Source: Bacillus cereus group sp. RP43 (GTDB lineage Bacteria; Bacillota; Bacilli; Bacillales; Bacillaceae_G). From it: 64,000 nucleotides of DNA. The stretch covers positions 4,216,001-4,280,000 of the forward strand of contig NZ_JARVHQ010000001.1 in the NCBI RefSeq assembly GCF_040459645.1, given 5' to 3'. How positions within the stretch are numbered: the stretch's first letter is position 1; each line of letters starts with the position of its first letter. The notes beneath the pieces were generated by a model that was not told the origin of the DNA, searched no databases, and saw only the letters and a list, made by a program, of their open reading frames with translations. The position numbers were made by a program, and so were the translations under genes. Positions 27,531 through 37,097 of the stretch are shown one piece after another.

Positions 27531-27987
27531 CGTTTGCTTGCTATTACTGAATTTCCCAGTTAACCATTTCTTTTCTGGAAGTAAAGTTCTATTACCTCGT
27601 CTGTTTCTGGATGTGTAAACGTTCTTTTCGCAGTTTTACTTTCATCTAGCGTTACGTATAAGCCATCTTGCTTCACTTGAATAACATCTTAATTGAGAAC
27701 AAAGCATCCGCAACGTAACATCCTCCCCCCACCACTTGCAAACTGACTAATCATATGCACCTTATCATCACCTACTCTGATAACCTCTATTTACACACTG
27801 CAGCATATAAGAAAGATCCATCCCCATTGAACCTACAAACCTAACAAAAAACACATTAAATTCTAATAAATAAGGCCATATCAAAAGCATACTCCAATGC
27901 CATTTTGATACAGCCTTATCCTATCCACTAATACTACTATCCCGTTAATCATTTTTAAGCTAGACAAGCATTAAAAATTTAATCTAC
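27531..27987. other. Intergenic stretch with a short coding relic and a terminator
   Basis: Minus strand 27560-27690 is open for about 42 codons (VKQDGLYVTLDESKTAKRTF) without a start, looking like the tail of a lost gene. AATAAGGCCATATCAAAA/TTTTGATACAGCCTTAT at 27867-27918 is a strong hairpin serving as terminator of the helicase gene. Confidence 0.45.
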
Positions 27988-30888
27988 CTAAAAAATATTA
28001 CTATCCTTTAAATAATCATACAGCTTATTATCCACCGATTTCTCCATAATCATATTCATCGTAACAACCGGTAGTTCTTTTCCACTTTTATCTTGCATTT
28101 CAGTTTGTTCTACACTTGCTTTATCAGGTCTCGCTTTTCCTAAATAGTAAAAGTCGCTTCCCTCGTCATCATCTTTTTTCACAAAAATATGGACATCAAT
28201 ATTATTTTCTTTAGCATCAATAATTGTTTGAACTTCCTTTGACTTTAATGTTCTATTACTTCTTGTATACCATTTAAGAACATCTTGATTAAGGAATTCA
28301 TCACCATAGTTCACACTGGATTCTACCTCATCGTTTTTATGATATGTGACAAATATTGGGCAAGTAGAGTATTTGGTTTTATAGCCATACATAGTTGAAG
28401 TCTCATCAATGTGCCAATTTAAAAGTTTACATGCATCTTTTCTTGAGTATTTTTTATATATAGTAAGGTTACTATCACACTCATAGTTTTTGTTCTTTTC
28501 TTTCGCACTTTTAATGATGTCCATTACCATATACTTGAAGTATTCATTCTTTTCTAAACTTTCTCGGATTAGATCATTAAACATGTACGTATTATCTTCT
28601 TGCAATACGAGAATCGGCTTTTCACCATATTTTTTCTGGTTATTCTGTGTGAAAAATGATAACTCAAAAACCCGCTGCACAGACGTAATCGTATCATCAT
28701 CTGTTAAGCAATTAGATTTTTTAAGTTGTTTTAAATACTCATCTTTATCAACTTTTCCTTGCTTTAGTAACAATTCTAATAAAACAATTTCATTTTTACG
28801 TTTTCCATTTAATACTTCTAATGAAAACATTGTTAAAACTTTATTTTCGTACTCTGTTAATACAGGGACATCCTCTTTCATTTTCAATAGAAACTGATAA
28901 TAATTCGAATATCCTTCCACAAGTACAACTGGATCAATAGAATGGTTTACTATAAAGTCATATAGATATGGAATTCTTCCTATTCTATTTTTCAACTCAC
29001 CAAAAGCTTCTTTTAATATTTTCATTGCTGTTAAATTACTATCGTTAATCGCTTTAAAGATTTGCTTTTTCGCTATCTCTTCAAAGTTAACTGTTGAAAT
29101 GCCTTTAATATAACTCGTGTCATTTGTATATCTACGTATATTATCTTTATTTTGTGATCTATCCCCTGAAAGAGCAATCGGAATTAAATAGTTGTTTTTA
29201 TAGTTTCCAATAAAATCAATAATCGTAACAAAATCTTTCGAATTGTGTTTTCGAAGCCCACGCCCCAGCTGCTGTATAAAGATAATACTTGATTGAGTTT
29301 GTCTTAACATAACAACTTGGTTCACACTTGGAATATCAATTCCTTCATTAAAAATATCTACTGTTAAAATATAATCAAGTATGCCATTTTCTAATTGGTT
29401 CACACGCAGTTCTCTTTCCTGTTGTGAATGATCGCCGGTTAATGCAAATGTGCGAAAACCTTTGTTATTTAAAGCATGTGATAATTGTTCAGCCTCATCT
29501 TTTCGGCTGCAAAACATTAATCCTGTTACCTTTTCACCAGAAAAACCATAGTATTTTACTTTTTCAACTATATGATCCACCCGTTCTTCCGTAACAAGTT
29601 TAGATAAAATCGTAGTGTCATCTATCTTTTCACCATTATATTCAAAATCAGTTACTCCAAAATAATGGAACGGACAAAGCATATCTTCTTCAAGTGCTTC
29701 TTGCAAACGAATCTCATAAGCAATGTTGTAATCAAAGAGCTCATAAATATTAAAATTATCTGTACGTTCAGGTGTAGCAGTCATTCCCATTAAAAATTTA
29801 GGTTTAAAATAATCCATAACCCTATGATAAGAACTAGCACCAGCTTTATGAACTTCATCTATTAAAATATAATCGAATAGCTCAGGATCAAATTGATGTA
29901 AAGTGTCCTCTTTTGAAATGGTTTGGATCGTCGCAAATAAATATTTAGCATTCATTTGCTTATTTGATCCTGATAAAATCCCAAAATCCTCATCGGCTCC
30001 ACCAAGAACTTTTTGAAAATCTGATTTTGCTTTATTTAATATTTGCTCTCGATGAACAATAAATAGCATCCGTTTAGGTGCAAAATTTCTGACATCAAAT
30101 GCTGAAAGATATGTCTTCCCCGTTCCTGTTGCAGAGATAACTAATCCTTTTTCTTTTCCAGCGTCTCGAATAGCTTGTATTTCTTTTAACGCAGCTTGTT
30201 GCATTTTATTTGGAGTAATTTTCAAAGCTTCTTCAATTGAATTATGATATTGACCAGGTAATTCTATAACTCGATCTAGTAACTTATTTTCTGCAACTTG
30301 TTCATATATTGTTTCGTAATTTCCAATTAACTCTTCAGTTAATACTTGAGAATGCTCCCAAACTTCTTCAAATTGATTCTTAAAATGCTGTACAATCTCT
30401 CCATCTTCATGCGATGTTAACTTAACGTTCCATTCATAGTTTACCTTCAAAGCATGTGCAGTCAGATTTGAACTACCGACAATTAATGAACAATGTGTTT
30501 TGTTATCAAATATGTATCCCTTTGAATGAAAACCAGATAAATTTGTTAATCTTACTTCTACATTTTCAAGTTTCATTAACTCTCTAAACACTTTTGGTGT
30601 ATTAAAATTTAAGAATGTAGATGTTAATATACGTCCTTTAACCCCTTTTTGTTTAAGATCAAGGAAATGTGACTTTAAAGTCGCTAGCCCACTTTCCGTA
30701 ATAAAAGCCACTGAGAAAATAAAGGCTGTACTATTTTCAAGCTCTTCCAACAATGAGCTTAAAACAATTTCATTTTTCTTCGTATTGTTTACTAATAATT
30801 TAGGCTTATATATTCCAGAATGATTATGTTCTTGATCAATAAATCCTTTATATAAAGACCCTTCTAACTTTTGAATGAAATTCTCCAT
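27988..30888 (-). CDS. PLD nuclease-SF2 helicase-DUF3427 protein
   Basis: 966 residues. Phospholipase-D-type nuclease domain first (about 30-190), with HSKGYIFDN and GSSNLT as the HKD-like motif. Then an SF2 helicase: Walker A SATGTGKTYLS (about 252-262), DEVH box, GMTATPERTD (motif III), and QLGRGLRK (motif VI). The C-terminal third is the DUF3427 region. Such proteins occur in defence islands and are thought to process or restrict foreign DNA; activity here is inferred. No methyltransferase is near. A NUDIX gene lies about 110 bases upstream on the same strand, but a terminator separates them. Confidence 0.88.
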   Translation of the reverse strand: MENFIQKLEGSLYKGFIDQEHNHSGIYKPKLLVNNTKKNEIVLSSLLEELENSTAFIFSVAFITESGLATLKSHFLDLKQKGVKGRILTSTFLNFNTPKVFRELMKLENVEVRLTNLSGFHSKGYIFDNKTHCSLIVGSSNLTAHALKVNYEWNVKLTSHEDGEIVQHFKNQFEEVWEHSQVLTEELIGNYETIYEQVAENKLLDRVIELPGQYHNSIEEALKITPNKMQQAALKEIQAIRDAGKEKGLVISATGTGKTYLSAFDVRNFAPKRMLFIVHREQILNKAKSDFQKVLGGADEDFGILSGSNKQMNAKYLFATIQTISKEDTLHQFDPELFDYILIDEVHKAGASSYHRVMDYFKPKFLMGMTATPERTDNFNIYELFDYNIAYEIRLQEALEEDMLCPFHYFGVTDFEYNGEKIDDTTILSKLVTEERVDHIVEKVKYYGFSGEKVTGLMFCSRKDEAEQLSHALNNKGFRTFALTGDHSQQERELRVNQLENGILDYILTVDIFNEGIDIPSVNQVVMLRQTQSSIIFIQQLGRGLRKHNSKDFVTIIDFIGNYKNNYLIPIALSGDRSQNKDNIRRYTNDTSYIKGISTVNFEEIAKKQIFKAINDSNLTAMKILKEAFGELKNRIGRIPYLYDFIVNHSIDPVVLVEGYSNYYQFLLKMKEDVPVLTEYENKVLTMFSLEVLNGKRKNEIVLLELLLKQGKVDKDEYLKQLKKSNCLTDDDTITSVQRVFELSFFTQNNQKKYGEKPILVLQEDNTYMFNDLIRESLEKNEYFKYMVMDIIKSAKEKNKNYECDSNLTIYKKYSRKDACKLLNWHIDETSTMYGYKTKYSTCPIFVTYHKNDEVESSVNYGDEFLNQDVLKWYTRSNRTLKSKEVQTIIDAKENNIDVHIFVKKDDDEGSDFYYLGKARPDKASVEQTEMQDKSGKELPVVTMNMIMEKSVDNKLYDYLKDSNIF

Positions 30889-30963
30889 ATGATCACCATT
30901 TATGACAAATTTTTATACTAATTGTATTACTCACTGATTTAAAGTGCAAATTTATTACAATAA

Positions 30964-30997
30964 AAAAACTATCCGCATAAAACGAATAGTTTTTAAT
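30964..30997 (-). terminator. Terminator of the NUDIX gene
   Basis: AAAAACTAT-CCG/CG-AATAGTTTTT stem around CATAAAA with T/A runs both sides; on the minus strand it follows the NUDIX stop codon. Confidence 0.75.
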
Positions 30998-31001
30998 CAA
31001 A

Positions 31002-31403
31002 TCACTTTACAAGCGATTCTTTTGATAATTTCTCAATAGTCGGGATATCCGCAGGTGCCCACTCTAAATCTGCCAGTTCATTCGGATATAACCATTTAAT
31101 TGCTACGTGCTCAGTTAAAACCGGACTTCCTTCAACAAGTTTACAATAAAAAGTTTTCAAATGAACAATACCAAAATCATACTCATAGGCTGTATAATCA
31201 ATTTGTTCACCAATCTGCACGCTACAATGCATTTCTTCATCGATTTCACGCTTTAACGCCTCTTGAGGTGTTTCTCCCTCTTCTATTTTCCCACCTGGAA
31301 ATTCCCACATAAGAGGTAGCGATTTAGATGGCCCTCTTTGTGCACATAAAATTTTCTCATCTTGGACAATTACTGCTCCAACAACATAAATATTTTTCTT
31401 CAT
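31002..31403 (-). CDS. NUDIX hydrolase, MutT-like
   Basis: 133 residues from MKKNIYVVGAVIVQDEK; ATG 31403 has AAGGAGGATATA upstream. The Nudix box is complete: FPGGKIEEGETP, then REIDEEM (GX5EX7REUXEE pattern). FPGGKIEEGE and overall length fit (8-oxo-)dGTP diphosphatases of the MutT/YtkD type. It stands next to the DUF3427 helicase; such pairs are frequent in Firmicutes as I recall, so the two may act together. Confidence 0.88.
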   Translation of the reverse strand: MKKNIYVVGAVIVQDEKILCAQRGPSKSLPLMWEFPGGKIEEGETPQEALKREIDEEMHCSVQIGEQIDYTAYEYDFGIVHLKTFYCKLVEGSPVLTEHVAIKWLYPNELADLEWAPADIPTIEKLSKESLVK

Positions 31404-31628
31404 TATATCCTCCTTAAATCTCACAGAAACTCTATAATTTACATTCCCACACCTTATAGACTGAAAAATGCCTTTTATATCTTTTAACGACTAATATATT
31501 TTTAAACAGTAAGACAGAATTTATCTATTCCTATCTAGCACCTTTAATGTAATTAGCCTAACACTCTCATCTCTTTTATATTATATAGAAGTAACTACAA
31601 AAATAAAGCATGATCGAATACTTCCCTC

Positions 31629-32597
31629 TTAAGCCTCTTTTTTCACCATCTCCTCATACCTAAAATCACTCTCCTCCAAAAACCCCCTACTCTCCCCACT
31701 CCCCTTATAAAAACTCTCCCAACCCCTCTCCCTCAAAATCCCCTTCCAACTATCACTCTCCACCATCTTCTTAATAACACTATCCCAATAAGCAATCTCT
31801 TCCTCCGTCATATCTTTCGGGCCCATAATCCCTTTCCAGTGCTGGAAGACAACGTCGATTCCTTGTTCTTTCCATGTTGGGATTTCTGGTAGTCGGTCTA
31901 GTCGTTTTGGTGCGGATACGGCTAGTATTTTTATTTTGCCGGCTTTGTATTGTTTTTCGGCTTCGGATAGGGTCATGGTTGCGGCGTCTATTTGTTTGTT
32001 CGTTAGGGCGTTTATGATTTTTTCTTTGTTTTCGTAGACGAAGAATTGTAGTTCGGCAGGGTTTATGCCGAATGCTTTGCTTACTTGTATGAATGATAGG
32101 TGATCGTCGTTTCCTAGGCCGGGAGCCACGCCGATTTTGAAGTTTTTCTTGTCTTGTTTTAGTTGTTCCATTAGTTCGTTTGCGGTTTCTATGTTTGAGT
32201 CTTTTGATACGACAACGACTTCCCAGTCCGATGCGAGTGTCGCGAGCGGTGTGAAGTCTTTATATGTTAATTTACTGTGGCCTAGTAGGTTGTTCGTTAT
32301 GAGTAAGCTTGAGTTAATCGCCAGTACGTGATCGCCTTTTTGTTTCGTATATTTCCATCCGACGTCACCGCTGCCACCTACTTTGTTTGTGACTGTGATT
32401 GGTTTTGTGAAGATTTTTTCTTCTGTTAGTGTTTTTTGCATTGCCCGTGCTGTTAAGTCCCATCCAGCTCCTGGAACGTTTGGCGCAACGATTTCTACTT
32501 CTTCTATGTTTACTGTATTCGTTTGAGATTTTTCCGAGGAACAACCAGCTATTACTCCTGTCATGATCCATATACATAGTAATAATCGTTTTTTCAT
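31629..32597 (-). CDS. TctC/Bug-type tricarboxylate-binding lipoprotein (orphan)
   Basis: 322 residues from MKKRLLLCIWIMTGVIAGCS, a signal peptide with lipobox (Cys about 19). EIVAPNVPGAGWDLTARAM and VTNKVGGSGDVGWKY are the conserved ligand loops of the TctC/Bug family; PEIPTWKEQGIDV lies in the second lobe. ATG 32597 overlaps the response regulator stop (ATGA). No TctA/TctB permease is in the window, so it may sense ligand for the two-component system. The last 60 codons end in G/T, while the codons before end nearly all in A/C. Confidence 0.85.
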   Translation of the reverse strand: MKKRLLLCIWIMTGVIAGCSSEKSQTNTVNIEEVEIVAPNVPGAGWDLTARAMQKTLTEEKIFTKPITVTNKVGGSGDVGWKYTKQKGDHVLAINSSLLITNNLLGHSKLTYKDFTPLATLASDWEVVVVSKDSNIETANELMEQLKQDKKNFKIGVAPGLGNDDHLSFIQVSKAFGINPAELQFFVYENKEKIINALTNKQIDAATMTLSEAEKQYKAGKIKILAVSAPKRLDRLPEIPTWKEQGIDVVFQHWKGIMGPKDMTEEEIAYWDSVIKKMVESDSWKGILRERGWESFYKGSGESRGFLEESDFRYEEMVKKEA

Positions 32598-33271
32598 AGT
32601 CCTCGTCCTATTCGATATTTTCGTTCTGGTCGTCCGATAATGCCGTATGTGTACTCTACTGTGCATTCATTTGTCGCTACTAAGTATTCTAAGTATCTTC
32701 TTGCGGTTGTTCGGGAGGCCCCCATTTGTTCTCCCATTTCTTCTATTGTAATACCCTCTTCGAATCCTTTTATAATTCCTTTCACTTTTTGCAGTGTTAA
32801 CGGATCGACACCTGTCGGTAAGTTTTTCATATCTTGTATTTGCGAAGTGCCGAAGAAGTTATCGATGAGTGTTTGATTCACTTCATTGTTACTATGTAAT
32901 AATTGCTTCTTTCTCTTATAGTCTTCAATTGTGCGAACGAATTTTTCTAACGTGACCGGTTTTATAAGGTAGTTGCTGACGCCGTTTCGAATTGCTTTTT
33001 CTAACATATGATTTTCATTCGCCGCAGTAACCATAATGACATCAACGTTTGGAAAGTCAGCATGGATTTTCGGCAATAAGTCTGTACCAATTCCATCTGG
33101 CAAATAATTATCTAATAGAAGTAAGTCGATTTCTTCCCTTTGTAGTAATTCCATCGTTTCTTTCGCGTTCAATGCTTTTCCAATCACTTTTACGTCCTTT
33201 ATTTTTAATAAAAACTCTTCTTGAATTTGCGCGACGCGGAAATCATCTTCTGCAATTGCAACCTTCAACAT
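32594..33271 (-). CDS. Response regulator, CitT/DcuR family
   Basis: 225 residues. Receiver domain with acidic pair E8-D9-D10, phospho-site D54 in LLLDNYLPDG, and K in NYLIKP. The C-terminal winged helix (TIEEMGEQMGASRTTARRYLEYL) is the CitB/DcuR type. It is encoded after its sensor kinase (20-base gap) and before tctC (overlap). Such systems answer to C4-dicarboxylates or citrate and would activate the divergent transporter or tctC. Confidence 0.9.
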   Translation of the reverse strand: MLKVAIAEDDFRVAQIQEEFLLKIKDVKVIGKALNAKETMELLQREEIDLLLLDNYLPDGIGTDLLPKIHADFPNVDVIMVTAANENHMLEKAIRNGVSNYLIKPVTLEKFVRTIEDYKRKKQLLHSNNEVNQTLIDNFFGTSQIQDMKNLPTGVDPLTLQKVKGIIKGFEEGITIEEMGEQMGASRTTARRYLEYLVATNECTVEYTYGIIGRPERKYRIGRGL

Positions 33272-33290
33272 ATGCCCATCCCCCTGTTTG

Positions 33291-34880
33291 TTATGTACTT
33301 TCTCTCAATGTTTTCGGAAGGTAAATTGTAAAAATAGCTCCCCCATTTTTCTCGTTTTGAATTTCAATTGTTCCTTCTAGTACATCTACCATTTCTTTCA
33401 CGTTTGCTAGTCCGTAACCACGATCATTTCCTTTCGTTGAAAATCCTTTTTGAAAAATGGTCGCGATTTTTTCTGCTGGTATTCCTGCTCCACTATCTAT
33501 CACTTCAAATACAATATCGTGCCCAATATCCGTAACAAAGAAGGAAACACTCTTCTCCTCTTGTGTACTCACTGCATCAAACGCATTATCGATTATGTTT
33601 CCAAGTATCGTAATAAGATGCGAAACTTTTATATGATCTGGTAACGGATGAAGCGCACTGTCTCCTTCAATATGAAAATCAATTTTCTTTTCAGACGCTG
33701 TTCCGAGTTTTCCTAATAAAATAGCTTGTACTTTCGCATCATGAATTTGATGGAATAAAATATGGTTTTGGCTTTGATGAATAGTAGATTCTTGCTGAAT
33801 AAATTCAATCGCTTCTCTGTAGTGCCCTAACTGAAGTAATCCTGATAAGACGAACAGCTTATTTGTAAATTCATGTGTTTGAGCGCGTAAATCCTCGGAA
33901 TACTTCCTTACCTCAGATATTGTGTTCACAAGGTTTTGCAGTTCTGTTTTATCTCTAAAACTACATACAACGCCTACCGTATTATTATTTTCGAGTATCG
34001 GTGTCATGTTTAAAATAAACACTTTATCTTGAAATGCGATTTCTTGATCGTTTTCTAGTACTCTCTCCATATGAAATTCCGGTAAAACTTTTGAAATGTG
34101 CCGCTGCATATAATCACCATTTACATGTAGCATTTCTTCTGCCGACGTATTCATCATCGTAATAAAACCGTTTTGATCAATGGCGATAATTCCTTCTTTT
34201 ATAGATAGTAGTATCGCACTTCGCTCCCGGTATAACGCTGCAATTTCATTTGGCTCTAAACCGAGTGTATCTTTACGAATGCTACGCGCTAAAAGGATGC
34301 CACCAACAATGCCGGCTAATAATACAGCTACAGAAAAGAGTATAATTTCTTTCGTTCTGCTCAGTATGTTAGATTCAATACCTTTTATTGAAAACTCTAC
34401 TGTTACAACACCTACTACTTGATCGTAGTCTCCGTTATGAACAATAATAGGTGCTTTCGCCATTAAAGACGGACCACTTTCACCATTTCCTTCAAGCGTA
34501 TAATAGCCACCAAAAGTGAGTGCTTCATAGTTATATGGATTGTTACTCTTTGTACCAATTAACTCCGAATTAGAATGGGAATACATAACCCCAAAGCGAT
34601 CTTCTATAATGACATAATCTGCGCCAGCTTGCTCACGAACTTGTTCCGCAATGGATTGAATCGTACTTTTATGCTCGTTATTTTGAAAAGCATCTTTTAT
34701 AGCTGGCATAAAAGAAAGAGATTTAGCTGTTTGCAGTGCTAGCTGCTCCACTTGACGCTTCGTATCAACGGACTGAATGTAAACAAATATCCCCGCTAAC
34801 AGGAGAACGACAAATAAAATTAACGCGATAATTAAGCTTACTATTTTCGTTTGTAACGACACTTTTCGTGATTTCTTCAT
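33291..34880 (-). CDS. Sensor histidine kinase, CitA/DcuS family
   Basis: 529 residues. Transmembrane helix about 14-34, extracytoplasmic PAS/PDC sensor (about 40-170, with GVMYSHSNSELIG), second helix near 180, cytoplasmic PAS (about 215-310), then the SpoOB-type H box RAQTHEFTNKLFVLSG and HATPase domain (NIIDNAFDAV N box, DSGAGIPAEK, STKGNDRGYGLANV). Membrane sensor for carboxylates, first gene of a three-gene operon. Confidence 0.92.
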   Translation of the reverse strand: MKKSRKVSLQTKIVSLIIALILFVVLLLAGIFVYIQSVDTKRQVEQLALQTAKSLSFMPAIKDAFQNNEHKSTIQSIAEQVREQAGADYVIIEDRFGVMYSHSNSELIGTKSNNPYNYEALTFGGYYTLEGNGESGPSLMAKAPIIVHNGDYDQVVGVVTVEFSIKGIESNILSRTKEIILFSVAVLLAGIVGGILLARSIRKDTLGLEPNEIAALYRERSAILLSIKEGIIAIDQNGFITMMNTSAEEMLHVNGDYMQRHISKVLPEFHMERVLENDQEIAFQDKVFILNMTPILENNNTVGVVCSFRDKTELQNLVNTISEVRKYSEDLRAQTHEFTNKLFVLSGLLQLGHYREAIEFIQQESTIHQSQNHILFHQIHDAKVQAILLGKLGTASEKKIDFHIEGDSALHPLPDHIKVSHLITILGNIIDNAFDAVSTQEEKSVSFFVTDIGHDIVFEVIDSGAGIPAEKIATIFQKGFSTKGNDRGYGLANVKEMVDVLEGTIEIQNEKNGGAIFTIYLPKTLREST

Positions 34881-35051
34881 ACTTCATATCCTTTGATAAA
34901 ATATTCAAAACTATCAATCTCCTTTTTCTATTATTATGACAAAACTGAAAATGAATCAACTATTAAAAACTCCATGTACATAAAGTACAAAAAGAATAAA
35001 ATTGTCATAATATTGAGATTTTAATTAAAGGACAGTACAATTCAACTACGA

Positions 35052-35065
35052 TGAACACGCTTTCA
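35052..35065 (+). promoter_or_regulatory. Candidate cre site before the symporter gene
   Basis: TGAACACGCTTTCA matches the CcpA cre pattern TGWnAnCGnTnWCA with one mismatch, 40-50 bases before the start codon, so catabolite repression is likely. Confidence 0.5.
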
Positions 35066-35103
35066 TATATACCTTTTATTTATAAGCAAGAGGAGGAATT
35101 ATT

Positions 35104-36426
35104 ATGGCTCAAGCAAAATCTAACCGAGTCGCCGGCAATATTTTCAAAGGTTCTGTCGGCAATTTAATTGAATGGTATGACTGGTACGTTTACTCTGCTT
35201 TCGCTGTTTATTTTTCAGCAGAGTTCTTTCCTAAAGGAGATCCAACGAGCCAGTTACTAAACACAGCAGCTATTTTCGCAGTTGGTTTTTTAATGCGCCC
35301 TATCGGAAGTTTATTAATGGGACGCTATGCAGATCGGCACGGACGCCGGGCAGCATTAACGCTTTCGATTACGGTTATGGCCGGTGGTTCTTTAATTATC
35401 GCCTGTACACCTAGTTACGAAAGCATCGGTATTATGGCACCAATTATTTTAGTTCTTGCCCGTTTACTGCAAGGATTATCACTCGGCGGAGAGTACGGAA
35501 CTTCCGCAACGTATTTATCTGAAATGGCTAGTAGTGGACGCCGCGGTTTTTATTCAAGTTTCCAATATGTAACGCTCGTTGCTGGACAGATGGTTGCGTT
35601 AGGCGTTCAAATTGTTCTTCAGCAATTACTAAGCGAACCAGATATGAAAGCTTGGGGATGGCGTATTCCATTCATTATTGGAGCAATGGGCGCAGTAGCT
35701 GTATTATGGCTTCGCCGTACGATGGATGAATCGGAGCAGTTCTCAAATATGGAATCGAAAAACCGCGAAAGCGCAGGAACCGTTCGCGCTCTTATGAAAC
35801 ACCCGAAAGCAGTATTAACAGTAGTCGGTCTAACACTAGGAGGCACTGTCGCATTCTATACGTACACAACATATTTACAAAAGTTCATGGTAAACACAGT
35901 CGGTCTCCCGAAAGAAGTTGTAAGCTGGATTAACTTTGTCGCACTACTTATATTCGTCGTACTTCAACCAATTGCAGGGCTACTATCCGATAAAATTGGA
36001 CGCCGCCCACTATTAATGGCTTTCGGTATTCTCGGGACGTTACTAACAGCACCGATCTTCTTCTTTATGGAAAAAACGACAGAACCAATTGTTGCATTCT
36101 TACTCATGATGGTCGGTCTCATTATCGTTACTGGTTACACTTCCATTAACGCAATTGTAAAAGCAGAGCTCTTCCCAACTGAAATTCGCGCACTAGGCGT
36201 AGGTTTACCGTATGCACTAACAGTTGCGATATTTGGCGGAACAGCCGAGTTCATCGCATTATGGCTAAAGAGTATCGGGATGGAATCACTATTCTATTTC
36301 TACGTAGCTGGATGTATCGCGATAAGCTTTATTACGTATTGGCGTATGGATGAGTCATCGAAGACTTCGCAGATTGAGGCGGAGCTTAATGGTGGAGATA
36401 AACTAGCTAATAATAAATCTAGTTAA
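35104..36426 (+). CDS. Metabolite:H+ symporter family MFS transporter (KgtP/ProP-like)
   Basis: 440 residues, 12 helices. GNLIEWYDWYVYSAFAVYFS at the start, FLMRPIGSLLMGRYADRHGR (loop 2-3 motif) and RLLQGLSLGGEYGTSATYL are the signatures of the MHS family (alpha-ketoglutarate, citrate, proline/betaine symporters). AAGAGGAGGAA precedes the ATG. It is divergent from a CitA-type system, which points to a di- or tricarboxylate or 2-oxoglutarate. The last codons are unusually G/T-ending. Confidence 0.9.
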   Translation: MAQAKSNRVAGNIFKGSVGNLIEWYDWYVYSAFAVYFSAEFFPKGDPTSQLLNTAAIFAVGFLMRPIGSLLMGRYADRHGRRAALTLSITVMAGGSLIIACTPSYESIGIMAPIILVLARLLQGLSLGGEYGTSATYLSEMASSGRRGFYSSFQYVTLVAGQMVALGVQIVLQQLLSEPDMKAWGWRIPFIIGAMGAVAVLWLRRTMDESEQFSNMESKNRESAGTVRALMKHPKAVLTVVGLTLGGTVAFYTYTTYLQKFMVNTVGLPKEVVSWINFVALLIFVVLQPIAGLLSDKIGRRPLLMAFGILGTLLTAPIFFFMEKTTEPIVAFLLMMVGLIIVTGYTSINAIVKAELFPTEIRALGVGLPYALTVAIFGGTAEFIALWLKSIGMESLFYFYVAGCIAISFITYWRMDESSKTSQIEAELNGGDKLANNKSS

Positions 36427-36487
36427 AATTATGTATTCTATGATCTTCGTTTATCTGAAAAAGCATAATTCATTAATATGCAATTCA

Positions 36488-36518
36488 AAAACCTCTACTT
36501 ATATGTAGAGGTTTTTGT
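36488..36518 (+). terminator. Terminator after the symporter gene
   Basis: AAAAACCTCTAC/GTAGAGGTTTTT stem around TTATAT. Confidence 0.85.
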
Positions 36519-36807
36519 ATGACGAAAAAACACGTAGTTCCATTGTTATTTTACAAACCCCAAATTCTTCTTCATCTTAAAGTGGAACAAATTTATTACT
36601 TAGAGTGTCTAATAAGTGTATTTCTAATATGAGTTGTCCAGATTGGATACAACATATCCCGTTTGACATCTATTTTTATGTATTACAAAAAAATGAAAGG
36701 ACTTATTATTCCCAAAAGTAAAAAACCTGTATTGTAATACTTTCACAGGTGAACCATTACAAGTGAAAACAAAAAAGAAACAACCCAAACCGTGACTTAT
36801 CAATCAT
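36519..36807. other. Gene-free stretch before bcr1
   Basis: No supported gene. A frame starting ATGAAAGGACTTATT near 36695 stops after 14 codons and could be a relic. Confidence 0.3.
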
Positions 36808-36967
36808 ATAAAGTGAAACTTTAATCAGTGGGGGTTTTGTTCATCCCCCACTGATTATCAGCCCTCACCAATCGGGCTTTTACGGGCAGCCCGCCCCCTG
36901 CCTAACTTCTTTGCTTCCGCTGAATTTTGAGGTGGGGGTCTTACTGCCCGGCAAATAGCGAGATAAA
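36808..36967 (+). mobile_element. Full-length bcr1 repeat
   Basis: A core of about 150 bases (36813-36962) between ATAAA copies (36808-36812 and 36963-36967). It starts GTGAAACTTTAATCAG, with CAGTGGGGG/CCCCCACTG hairpin, ACCAATCGGGC, CCGCCCCCTGCC/AGGTGGGGG second pairing region and CTGCCCGGCAAATAGCG right end. Same layout as the copy in pssA, with clean target duplication. Confidence 0.9.
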
Positions 36968-37097
36968 CGTTTTGGATGTCCTTTAACCTGTGAAATTTTA
37001 GCTGCAGTAGTATTGTTACCCTATGCCATCTTTAATTGCATTGGTATTTAGAATACCTAGACAAAATCCATATATTCTTGAAAGAGGTTGAAAATTT

